In this document: piece after piece, positions 38,184 through 45,186 of the stretch
How the letters are laid out: each line of letters opens with the position of its first letter
How positions within the stretch are numbered: position 1 is the stretch's first letter
Source: Mycolicibacterium grossiae
GTDB lineage: Bacteria; Actinomycetota; Actinomycetes; Mycobacteriales; Mycobacteriaceae
Direction: 5' to 3'
DNA: 64,000 nucleotides
Assembly: GCF_008329645.1 (NCBI RefSeq)
Contig: NZ_CP043474.1
Location: 5,394,001-5,458,000 of the forward strand
Position numbers and translations under genes: made by a program
The notes under the pieces: model-generated
Databases searched by the model: none
The model's input: only the letters and a program-made list of their open reading frames with translations
What the model was told of the DNA's origin: nothing

Positions 38184-38762
38184 TCACGTACCCGGTGCGC
38201 ACGAGGCGAGGGCCGCATCGACGTCGGTGACGACGACGAGGCGGTCCAAGGCGCCCGGACCCACGTAACCGCTGTCGGCCAGCCCGCGCAACCAGGCCAA
38301 CAGACCGTCGTAGTGACCGAACGGGTCGAGCATCACCAACGGCTTGTCGTGCATACCCAGGTAGCCCGCCGTCCACGCTTCGAAGAACTCCTCCAGCGTG
38401 CCGATGCCGCCGGGCAACACGATGAACGCGTCGGCGCGGTCCTCCATCACCTGCTTGCGTTGCCGCATCGTGTCGGTGACGACGAGTTCGTCGGCGTTCA
38501 CGTCGGCCACCTCGCGGTGCACCAGCGCCTTGGGGATCACCCCGACCGTGCGCGCTCCCCCGGCCCGCGCCGCGTCCGCGACCGCGCCCATCGCCGAGAC
38601 GTTGCCGCCGCCGGACACCAGTGTCCAGCCGCGCGCGGCGAGGCCGGCGCCGACGTTCGTCGCCAGCGCGAGCAGTTCGGGGTGCCGCGGACCTGAGGCG
38701 CAGTAGACGCACACCGCGAACTCGTCGTGCGTCGCGTCGTCTTCGTCCTCGCGTTCGGCCAC
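38184..38762 (-). CDS. LOG-family protein (cytokinin-activating phosphoribohydrolase-like)
   Basis: A 192-residue Rossmann-fold enzyme with the PGGIGTLEEFFE signature (PGGxGTxxE) near 110-121 and VSGGGNVSAMG near 48-58. The plant homologues release cytokinin bases from nucleotides, and in M. tuberculosis Rv1205 is reported to do this and to produce adenine-derived cytokinins. GTG 38762 has TACGTT (38769-38774) 6 nt upstream, predicting a leaderless message. Divergent from a TPR gene with 45 bp between the starts. Confidence 0.86.
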   Translation of the reverse strand: MAEREDEDDATHDEFAVCVYCASGPRHPELLALATNVGAGLAARGWTLVSGGGNVSAMGAVADAARAGGARTVGVIPKALVHREVADVNADELVVTDTMRQRKQVMEDRADAFIVLPGGIGTLEEFFEAWTAGYLGMHDKPLVMLDPFGHYDGLLAWLRGLADSGYVGPGALDRLVVVTDVDAALASCAPGT

Positions 38763-38768
38763 GGGAAA

Positions 38769-38801
38769 AACGTACCGGGCGCCGCGGGCCGGCCCTACAC
38801 T
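38769..38801. promoter_or_regulatory. Divergent leaderless promoters of the LOG and TPR genes
   Basis: TACGTT on the minus strand (38769-38774) is 6 nt before GTG 38762; TACACT on the plus strand (38796-38801) is 6 nt before GTG 38808. The two start codons are 45 bp apart, so the two promoters must overlap or exclude each other. Confidence 0.5.
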
Positions 38802-38807
38802 GCGGCC

Positions 38808-40061
38808 GTGGTCGAAGCAGTCGCCGCGGCGACGGACGCGCTGGGCCGGGGTGACCTCGAGACCGCCGAACGCCTGAGCCGGGAGGCGCTGAATGCCGCC
38901 GGATCCGACGGGAGCCTGGACGCCCGGCTGGTGCTCGCCCAGGCGCTCGCCTGGCAGGGCCGCGGCCGCGATGCCGACGAGGTGCTCGGCGCCGTCGACC
39001 CGGCCGCGCTGAGCCAGCAGGACCTGGTGGCGTGGGCGCTGCCGACGGCGGCCAACCAGTTCTGGATGCTCGACGAACCGGAGCGCGCCACCGCGTTCCT
39101 GCGCGCCACCCGGGGACGCCTCGCGCCGGGGCCGGCGGTCGCGACCGTCGACGCCCTGCTGGGAACGTTCGCGATGAACGCCGGCAGCCCGGCGCGGGCG
39201 CGCGAACTCGCCGGCCAGGTGCTGGCGGACGCCGACGCCGACGCCCAGGCCGTCGGTTGGGCCGCGGCCGCCGCCGCGCTGTGCGGCGCGCGGATGGGTG
39301 CCGCCTCCGACGTCGACGACCTCGCGCGCCGAGCGGTCGACGCGGGACATCCGGGCCTGCTCCGCTTCACCAGCGCCTTCGGCCAGACGACGACGCTGGT
39401 GCTCGGCGGTCATATCGACCGGGCGCATGCACTGGCCGCGGGACTGCTCGACGCGCCCGGCACCGGGCATCCGGCGCGCGCCGTCGCGCAGCTCCTGGTC
39501 GCCGACGTCGCGCTGTGGCGCGGCGACTTGGACGCGGCGGCTCGGCTGCTCGAGGTCGCGGCGGCCGCGCTCGCGCCGACCGGGTACTCCTGGGGCCCGC
39601 TGGCGTGGATGCTGTTGGCGCAGACCCTCGGTCAGCAGGGCCGGGTGGCCGACGCCGGCCGGGTGCTGAGCCGGGCCGAGGCGCGGCACGGTCTCAAGTC
39701 GATGCTGTTCGCGCCCGAGCTGGCGCTGGCCCGGGCCTGGACGCTACACGCGCGCCGTGACGTCCCCGGCGCGATCGCGGCAGCCCGGGAGGCCGCCCGC
39801 GCCGCCGAACGGGGCGGGCAGTCGGCGGTGGCGGTGCGGGCGCTGCTCGACGCGGTGCGCCTCGGCGACGTGCGAGCCGCCGACGGCCTGCGCCGGCTCG
39901 ACGTCGACTGCCCGGTGGCGCGGCTGGCGGTGGACTACGCGGGGTCGCTGACGGCGCGCGACGCCGCCGGGTTGGCCGCCGCGGCGGAGGCATTCGCCGG
40001 CATCGGCATGGCGGGGGTGGCGGCCGACGCGGCGCGGCAGGCCTCCGACGTGCGTGGCTAG
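38808..40061 (+). CDS. TPR-type protein resembling a LuxR regulator without its HTH domain
   Basis: A 417-residue alpha-solenoid protein made of about ten alanine-rich TPR-like helix pairs. Its closing segment (AAAEAFAGIGMAGVAADAARQAS) is of the type found just before the DNA-binding domain in large LuxR-family regulators, but the protein ends there, so no HTH exists. The N-terminal ATPase domain of those regulators is also absent. It may be a remnant or a stand-alone scaffold. The position suggests Rv1204c. Start GTG 38808 is supported by the leaderless -10. Confidence 0.6.
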   Translation: MVEAVAAATDALGRGDLETAERLSREALNAAGSDGSLDARLVLAQALAWQGRGRDADEVLGAVDPAALSQQDLVAWALPTAANQFWMLDEPERATAFLRATRGRLAPGPAVATVDALLGTFAMNAGSPARARELAGQVLADADADAQAVGWAAAAAALCGARMGAASDVDDLARRAVDAGHPGLLRFTSAFGQTTTLVLGGHIDRAHALAAGLLDAPGTGHPARAVAQLLVADVALWRGDLDAAARLLEVAAAALAPTGYSWGPLAWMLLAQTLGQQGRVADAGRVLSRAEARHGLKSMLFAPELALARAWTLHARRDVPGAIAAAREAARAAERGGQSAVAVRALLDAVRLGDVRAADGLRRLDVDCPVARLAVDYAGSLTARDAAGLAAAAEAFAGIGMAGVAADAARQASDVRG

Positions 40062-40125
40062 TACGGCTGGAACAGCCGGGCGGCGGGCGGCCGAACTGCC
40101 GTCGTCCCGGCCTGGCGAGCGGCCA

Positions 40126-40131
40126 TAGAAT
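40126..40131 (+). promoter_or_regulatory. -10 element for the gene at 40164
   Basis: TAGAAT fits the -10 consensus well and would give a leader of about 25 nt with the strong Shine-Dalgarno GGGGAGGAA before ATG 40164. Confidence 0.5.
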
Positions 40132-40163
40132 CGACGCACCAGATCGTGGGCGGGGAGGAATGC

Positions 40164-41024
40164 ATGTCCGACTTCTACCTCGGGGACACCGGGCTGTCCC
40201 CGCTGTCGGACGTCCACTCCCGGGTGTCGGAGGGCCTCGGCGCGCTGAGCGGTGCGGGAGCACCGCAGGCGGCCGACGTCGCGCGGTCCTTCGGCACGAT
40301 CGCCTTCGGCGTCAACACCGCGCTGGACACCGCGGCGCAGAGCCGTCTCGGGACGCTCGACGCGACGAAGACATCCAGCCGGACGATCGCCGATCTGCTC
40401 ACCAAGGCCCAGGAGATGTACGCCAAGGGCGACATGGCCGGCGCCGACCGGCTGAAGGCCGCCGCCGCGGCGCTCGAGGGCGAGAGCGGCGGCGCGTCCG
40501 GTTCCGGCGGCGCGTCGGGTTCTGGCGGCGCCGGTTCTGGCGCGGCGGCGGGCGGCCGGGCATCCGGCGCCGGGAGCAGCGGGTCCGCCGGCGGCGGGGA
40601 CGTCATGGGGCAGATGGTCGGCCAGATCGGTCAGCAGGTCGGCCAGGCGGCCCAGTCCGTGGGGCAGGCCGCGACCGGGCTCGCCCAGGGTCTGTCGCAG
40701 TTCCCGCAGCAGGTGATGCAGGGCGTGGCGCAGATCGTGCAGACCGCGACCGGGGGGCTCGGCAGCGCGGTTGGCGGATCGGCCGCCGGGGCCGCCGACC
40801 TCACGGATCGCGGCGAGCGGGCCGAGCGGGCAGGCGAGCACGAGCGCTCCGGCGAGCGCGAGGCGCGTGACGAGGAACGCGCGACCGGGCGCGCGCAGGC
40901 GGCCGCCGGCACCGAGCGGCCGACGTCCCCACCTCCCGCGGGTGCCGCGCCGGGCGGCGAGAGCCCCGGCCGCGCGCCGGTCGAGCGGCCGGCGCAGACC
41001 CGGCCGCAGCAGTCACCGCTCTGA
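40164..41024 (+). CDS. Hypothetical protein, helical N-terminus with Ser/Gly linker and Gln-rich helix
   Basis: A 286-residue protein with no recognised catalytic motif. Residues 1-105 are helical (RLGTLDATKTSSRTIADLLT) and resemble the small ESX-associated proteins only in size and composition. Residues 108-145 are Gly/Ser/Ala-rich. Residues 150-200 are Gln/Val-rich (GQIGQQVGQAAQSVGQAATG), probably an amphipathic helix. A charged disordered tail follows. No signal peptide. ATG 40164 has a strong Shine-Dalgarno. Position suggests an Rv1203c relation, but the link is weak. Confidence 0.6.
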   Translation: MSDFYLGDTGLSPLSDVHSRVSEGLGALSGAGAPQAADVARSFGTIAFGVNTALDTAAQSRLGTLDATKTSSRTIADLLTKAQEMYAKGDMAGADRLKAAAAALEGESGGASGSGGASGSGGAGSGAAAGGRASGAGSSGSAGGGDVMGQMVGQIGQQVGQAAQSVGQAATGLAQGLSQFPQQVMQGVAQIVQTATGGLGSAVGGSAAGAADLTDRGERAERAGEHERSGEREARDEERATGRAQAAAGTERPTSPPPAGAAPGGESPGRAPVERPAQTRPQQSPL

Positions 41025-42653
41025 GTCGAGCCGCCCCTGCGTCAACCGCAGGCGACGGTCGATGCCGATGGCATCGAGGAACGCGTCGTCGTGGCTGACG
41101 ACGATCAGCGCTCCCCGGTAGGCGTGTAGCGCCGCCTCGAGTTGCTCGACGCTCACCAGGTCGAGGTTGTTGGTCGGCTCGTCGAGCAACAGCAGCTGCG
41201 GCGCGGGCTCGGCGTACAGGACGCACAGCAGCGTCGCCCGGAGCCGTTCCCCGCCGGACAGCGCGCCGACGGGAAGGTGGATGCGGTCGCCGCGAAACAG
41301 GAACTGGGCCAGCAGGTGCCGGTGGCGGCTGCGCTCGAGGGTCGGCGCGGCCGTCGCGAGGCTCTGCGCCACCGTGGCCGTCTCGTCGAGGACGTCGAGC
41401 CGCTGCGAGAGGTACGCGATGCGGCCGCCGGCGCCGGTGACGGTGCCGCGCGAGGGCCGCAGCGTTCCGCTCAGCACGCGGAGCAGCGTCGACTTGCCCG
41501 CTCCGTTGGCGCCGGTCAGCGCGATCCGTTCGGGTCCGCGGACGTCGAGGTCGATCCCGTTGTCGGCGAACAGCTCTCGGTCGCCGAGCCGAACGCCCAC
41601 GTTGCGCGCGGTGAGCACCGTGCGCCCGGCGGGGACCTCGGTGTCGGGCAGGTCGAGGGCGATGACGTCGTCGTCGCGGACCGCGCGTTCGGCGTCGTCG
41701 AGTCGCGCACGGGCGGCGTCGACCCGCTTGGCGTGGACGTCGTCGGCACGCCCCGCAGCCTCCTGCGCGCTGCGCTTCCGCGCACCCGCGACGATCTTCG
41801 GCAGCCCGGCGTCGGAGACGGTGCGGGCGGCCGTCCCCGCGCGTCGCGCCGCCCGTTCGCGCGCCTCCTGCTTCTCGCGCTTCTCCCGGCGCAGCCGCTG
41901 CTCGGCGTTGCGCACGTCGGCGGCCGCCGACGCCCGAGCGGCCTCCACGGCCGCGGCGTACGACGTGTAATCGCCGCCGTGGAAGGCGATCTCGCCGTCG
42001 CGCAGCTCGGCGATGCGGTCCATCCGGTCGAGCAGCACGCGGTCGTGGCTGACCACCACGAGCGTGCCGGTGAACTCGTCGAGCGCGTCGTGCAGCCGGG
42101 CGCGGGCGTCGCGGTCGAGGTTGTTGGTGGGTTCGTCGAGCAGCAGCACGTCGGGCCGCGCCAGCAGTCGCGACGCGAGCCCGACGCTGATCACCTCGCC
42201 GCCGCTCAGCGATCCGAGGCGGCGGTCGAGCGTGACGTGGCCGAGGCCGAGCCGGCCCAGCCGCGCGCGGCAACGCTCCTCGACGTCCCACTCGTCGCCG
42301 ATCGCGGCGAACACCTCTTCCGAGCCGTCCCCGGCGGCCAGCGCATCGAGGGCGGCGACGACCGGCGCGACGCCCAGCACGTCGGCGACCGTCGCGTCGG
42401 CCTCGAAGGGCAGCGTCTGCGGCAGGTAGGCGAGCGTGCCAAGCACGTCGACGGAACCAGAGTCGGGCGTCAGTTCACCGGCGAGCAACCGCAGCAGCGT
42501 GCTCTTGCCGGCCCCGTTCGGGGCGACGAGGCCGGTACGGCCGGCGGGCACCGCGACGCTGAGGTCGGTGAACACCGGAGTGTCGTCGGGCCAGGAGAAG
42601 GACAGGTGCGACGCGACGAGGGACGCCGACGACGGACGTGCGGACGGAGACAT
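41013..42653 (-). CDS. ABC-F family ATPase (ribosome-protection type)
   Basis: A 546-residue protein with two nucleotide-binding domains and no membrane helix. The first has Walker A APNGAGKST at 44-52, signature LSGGE and Walker B VLLLDEPTNNLDR. The second has GANGAGKST near 360-368 and LSGGERLR. The inter-domain linker (about 235-320) is charged (RLRREKREKQEARERAARR), as in ABC-F proteins that act on the ribosome. Its closest relatives in memory are antibiotic-resistance ABC-F proteins, but the substrate is not determinable. ATG 42653 is used; the structured leader is described separately. It overlaps the stop of the preceding gene by 12 nt. Confidence 0.85.
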   Translation of the reverse strand: MSPSARPSSASLVASHLSFSWPDDTPVFTDLSVAVPAGRTGLVAPNGAGKSTLLRLLAGELTPDSGSVDVLGTLAYLPQTLPFEADATVADVLGVAPVVAALDALAAGDGSEEVFAAIGDEWDVEERCRARLGRLGLGHVTLDRRLGSLSGGEVISVGLASRLLARPDVLLLDEPTNNLDRDARARLHDALDEFTGTLVVVSHDRVLLDRMDRIAELRDGEIAFHGGDYTSYAAAVEAARASAAADVRNAEQRLRREKREKQEARERAARRAGTAARTVSDAGLPKIVAGARKRSAQEAAGRADDVHAKRVDAARARLDDAERAVRDDDVIALDLPDTEVPAGRTVLTARNVGVRLGDRELFADNGIDLDVRGPERIALTGANGAGKSTLLRVLSGTLRPSRGTVTGAGGRIAYLSQRLDVLDETATVAQSLATAAPTLERSRHRHLLAQFLFRGDRIHLPVGALSGGERLRATLLCVLYAEPAPQLLLLDEPTNNLDLVSVEQLEAALHAYRGALIVVSHDDAFLDAIGIDRRLRLTQGRLDSER

Positions 42654-42672
42654 GCGTGAGGTCTTTCGTGCC

Positions 42673-42732
42673 GGGACCCCGAGGATGGGGCCCTGAATGG
42701 GTGGGGACGCCGAAACTCCGGATCACCCGGAG
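42673..42732 (-). promoter_or_regulatory. Structured leader of the ABC-F gene: two hairpins, possible attenuator
   Basis: Within the 150-nt leader, 42673-42693 forms a hairpin with GGGACCCC and GGGGCCC arms (one bulge), and 42716-42732 forms CTCCGG/CCGGAG with a 5-nt loop. A short open reading frame begins GTG-AGG-TGG and ends in TGA inside the second hairpin. Inducible ABC-F genes often carry such translation-sensing leaders. This is a candidate, not a demonstrated attenuator. Confidence 0.45.
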
Positions 42733-42800
42733 ACGTCTTCTCCCAGCACCGTTGCGGCCCACCTCACCTCGATGACACGTACCCGTCCAGGGTAGCGGCG

Positions 42801-43868
42801 TCACGCAAGCAGATATCGGCGCAGCATCTCCGTGGCGGCCGTGACCTGGCCGACCTCCACGTGTTCGTCGGAGCGGTGGGCCAGGTTCGGGTCACCCGGG
42901 CCGTAGTTCACCGCGGGAATGCCGAGCGCCGCGAAACGCGCGACGTCGGTCCAGCCGTACTTGGCGCGCACCCGTCCTCCCGCCGCGGTGACCAACGCCG
43001 CGGCGGCCGGTGCCCCGAGCCCGGGCAGCGCGCCGGGTGCGGAGTCGGTCAGTTCGAGGTCGACGGGGAGACCGGCGAACACGCCCGCCACGTGCGCCAC
43101 GGCGTCGTCGACGCTGCGGTCCGGGGCGAACCGGAAGTTCACCGTCACCGACGCCGCGTCCGGGATGACGTTGCCCGCGATGCCGCCCTCGATGCGGACC
43201 GCGGACAGTCCCTCGCGGTAGGTGCAGCCGTCGATGTCGACCGACCGGGCCTCGTACGCCGACAGTCGGGCCAGGACGTCACCCAGATCGTGAATGGCAT
43301 TGTGGCCCAACCACGATCGCGCCGAGTGCGCCCGGGTGCCCGTCGCGCGGAGGACGACGCGGATGGTGCCCTGGCAGCCGGCCTCGATGACGCCACCGGA
43401 CGGCTCGCCGAGAATCGCCACGTCGGCACGCAGCCATTCGGGCAGTTCGCGTTCGATGCGCCCGAGGCCGTTCGCGGACGACTCGATCTCCTCGCAGTCG
43501 TACATCACCAGCGTGACGTCGTGCGCGGGCTCGTCGAGTGTGGCGGCTAGGTGCAGGAAGACCGCATCGCCCGACTTCATGTCCGAGGTGCCGCAGCCGT
43601 ACAGCACGTCGCCCTCCCGCCGGCTGGGCACGTTGTCGGCGGCGGGCACCGTGTCGGTGTGCCCGGCGAGCAGGACCCGGGTGGGGCGGCCGAGGTGCGT
43701 CCTGGCGAGCACCGCGTCACCTTTGCGAATCACCTCGAAGTGCGGCGCCTGGGCGCGCAGCGCGGCCTCGATCTCGTCGGCGATGCGCTGCTCGTGGCGG
43801 GACTCGCTGGGGATGTCCACCAGCGCGGCGGTCAGCGCGACGGGATCGGCTCGCAGATCTAGGCCCAC
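42801..43868 (-). CDS. dapE: Succinyl-diaminopimelate desuccinylase DapE
   Basis: Cleaves N-succinyl-LL-diaminopimelate to LL-diaminopimelate and succinate, in lysine and peptidoglycan precursor synthesis. It is a zinc peptidase-family M20 enzyme of 355 residues. Metal-ligand motifs GHTDTVP (69-75), GTSDMKSGDAVF (92-103) and CEEIESS (125-131) are visible. The dimerisation domain spans about 180-285. GTG 43868 has TAGCGT (43877-43882) 8 nt upstream, likely leaderless. It is divergent from dapD. Confidence 0.95.
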   Translation of the reverse strand: MGLDLRADPVALTAALVDIPSESRHEQRIADEIEAALRAQAPHFEVIRKGDAVLARTHLGRPTRVLLAGHTDTVPAADNVPSRREGDVLYGCGTSDMKSGDAVFLHLAATLDEPAHDVTLVMYDCEEIESSANGLGRIERELPEWLRADVAILGEPSGGVIEAGCQGTIRVVLRATGTRAHSARSWLGHNAIHDLGDVLARLSAYEARSVDIDGCTYREGLSAVRIEGGIAGNVIPDAASVTVNFRFAPDRSVDDAVAHVAGVFAGLPVDLELTDSAPGALPGLGAPAAAALVTAAGGRVRAKYGWTDVARFAALGIPAVNYGPGDPNLAHRSDEHVEVGQVTAATEMLRRYLLA

Positions 43869-43876
43869 ACCCGCTC

Positions 43877-43894
43877 ACGCTAGTCCAGTAGCCT
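43877..43894. promoter_or_regulatory. Overlapping divergent leaderless promoters dapE/dapD
   Basis: TAGCGT on the minus strand (43877-43882) is 8 nt from dapE GTG 43868, and TAGCCT on the plus strand (43889-43894) is 8 nt from dapD GTG 43903. The two genes are only 34 bp apart, so the polymerase sites overlap physically. Confidence 0.5.
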
Positions 43895-43902
43895 CAACCG
43901 AC

Positions 43903-44847
43903 GTGACTAGCGCATCAGGCGTCGGCGTCGCGACCATCGCCGCCGACGGAACGGTTCTCGACACCTGGTTCCCCGAGCCCGAGCTGTCCGGTGACGGCGA
44001 GGCCGGCACGGTTCGGCTGTCCACGGCCGAGGTGGGCCCGGAACTGGCCGAACTCGAGGCCCGCGACGACGCCCGCGACGTCGACGTCGTCCTGGTGCGC
44101 ACCACCATCGCGTCGCTCGACGACGAGCCCGTCGACGCCTATGACGCGTACTTGCGGCTGCACCTGCTGTCGCACCGCCTCATCGTCCCGCACGGCGCCA
44201 ACCTCACGGGCATCTTCGGCCTGCTGGCCAACGTCGTGTGGACCAGCGCGGGCCCGTGCGCCGTGGACGGCTTCGAGACCACCCGCGCCCGGCTGCGCCG
44301 CCGGGGACCGGTGGCCGTGTACGGCGTCGACAAGTTCCCGCGCATGGTCGACTACGTCCTGCCCCGGGGCGTGCGGATCGCCGACGCCGACCGCGTCCGC
44401 CTGGGCGCTCACCTCGCCGAGGGCACGACGGTGATGCACGAGGGCTTCGTGAACTTCAATGCCGGCACGCTCGGCACCTCCATGGTCGAGGGCCGCATCT
44501 CGGCGGGCGTCGTGGTGGACGACGGCTCCGACGTCGGGGGCGGCGCGTCGATCATGGGCACGTTGTCCGGCGGCGGCAAGGAGGTCATCCGGGTCGGGAA
44601 GCGCTGCCTGCTGGGCGCCAACTCCGGGCTGGGCATCTCGCTCGGCGACGACTGCGTCGTCGAAGCCGGCCTCTACGTCACGGGCGGCACCAAGGTGAGC
44701 ACGGCCGACGGCCAGACCGTCAAGGCCGTCGACCTGTCCGGCTCGAACAACCTGCTGTTCCGACGCAATTCACTGTCCGGGGCGGTCGAGGTGGTCAAGC
44801 GCGACGGCACCGGCATCACGCTCAACGAGGCGCTGCACGCCAACTGA
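43903..44847 (+). CDS. dapD: 2,3,4,5-tetrahydropyridine-2,6-dicarboxylate N-succinyltransferase DapD
   Basis: Succinylates tetrahydrodipicolinate using succinyl-CoA, two steps before DapE. It is 314 residues, forms a left-handed beta-helix trimer, and shows GTTVMHEGFVNFNAGTLGTS near residues 168-187 and ISLGDDCVVEAGLYVTGGTK near 246-265. GTG 43903 is supported by a leaderless -10. No Shine-Dalgarno is present. A LacI-like palindrome lies 32 nt beyond its stop. Confidence 0.95.
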   Translation: MTSASGVGVATIAADGTVLDTWFPEPELSGDGEAGTVRLSTAEVGPELAELEARDDARDVDVVLVRTTIASLDDEPVDAYDAYLRLHLLSHRLIVPHGANLTGIFGLLANVVWTSAGPCAVDGFETTRARLRRRGPVAVYGVDKFPRMVDYVLPRGVRIADADRVRLGAHLAEGTTVMHEGFVNFNAGTLGTSMVEGRISAGVVVDDGSDVGGGASIMGTLSGGGKEVIRVGKRCLLGANSGLGISLGDDCVVEAGLYVTGGTKVSTADGQTVKAVDLSGSNNLLFRRNSLSGAVEVVKRDGTGITLNEALHAN

Positions 44848-44878
44848 GACCGGCGCTTCCATCGGCGGTCGACGATGA

Positions 44879-44895
44879 CGGCAAACGGTTTGCCG
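44879..44895. promoter_or_regulatory. LacI-like palindrome downstream of dapD
   Basis: CGGCAAAC and GTTTGCCG flank a single G, a symmetric site with the central CG-type layout of LacI-family operators. It could also act as a terminator element. No LacI gene is nearby. Confidence 0.35.
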
Positions 44896-45103
44896 ACTCG
44901 GACGTCTTCTCGGCTCGACGGCGGCGAACACCGTAGCGTGCGCGTTCGAGTTTTCATACCGATGGCACGGATTGCCGTCGCAAAGAACCAGGTCACGAGC
45001 CGTACGACGCCGCGTCGTCCGCCGGTCACCGGGAGCAGCGCCTCCAACGCTGAACGACCAAGTGATTGCGTGGGAAACATCTCGATTTTTGCCTGCGCGT
45101 GAA

Positions 45104-45121
45104 TTGACCATCACGTAAGTT
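45104..45121 (+). promoter_or_regulatory. Shared promoter motif TTGACCA-N2-ACGTAAGTT (copy 1)
   Basis: The motif ends 65 nt before the start of the large exported protein. It is repeated with identical spacing at 63869-63886 upstream of another exported protein. The two copies differ only at the two central bases. GCCTG-GCG precedes both and CTTCT follows both. It may be a sigma-factor or activator site specific to surface proteins. Confidence 0.6.
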
Positions 45122-45186
45122 CTTCTGCATCGCGGAGCCCGTCCGGCCGCGCCGTTGGACCGCACCGTCGGAAAGGCACGTCCGCC

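Larger units (their letters stand above)
44848..45186. other. 339-bp intergenic region with palindrome and shared motif
   Basis: No gene is visible. It holds CGGCAAAC-G-GTTTGCCG (44879-44895), an 8-bp-arm palindrome with a LacI-type layout, or possibly part of the dapD terminator. It also holds a relatively AT-rich stretch (45060-45125) with the 18-bp motif shared with the gene at 63919. The start of the large exported protein follows at 45187. Confidence 0.6.
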
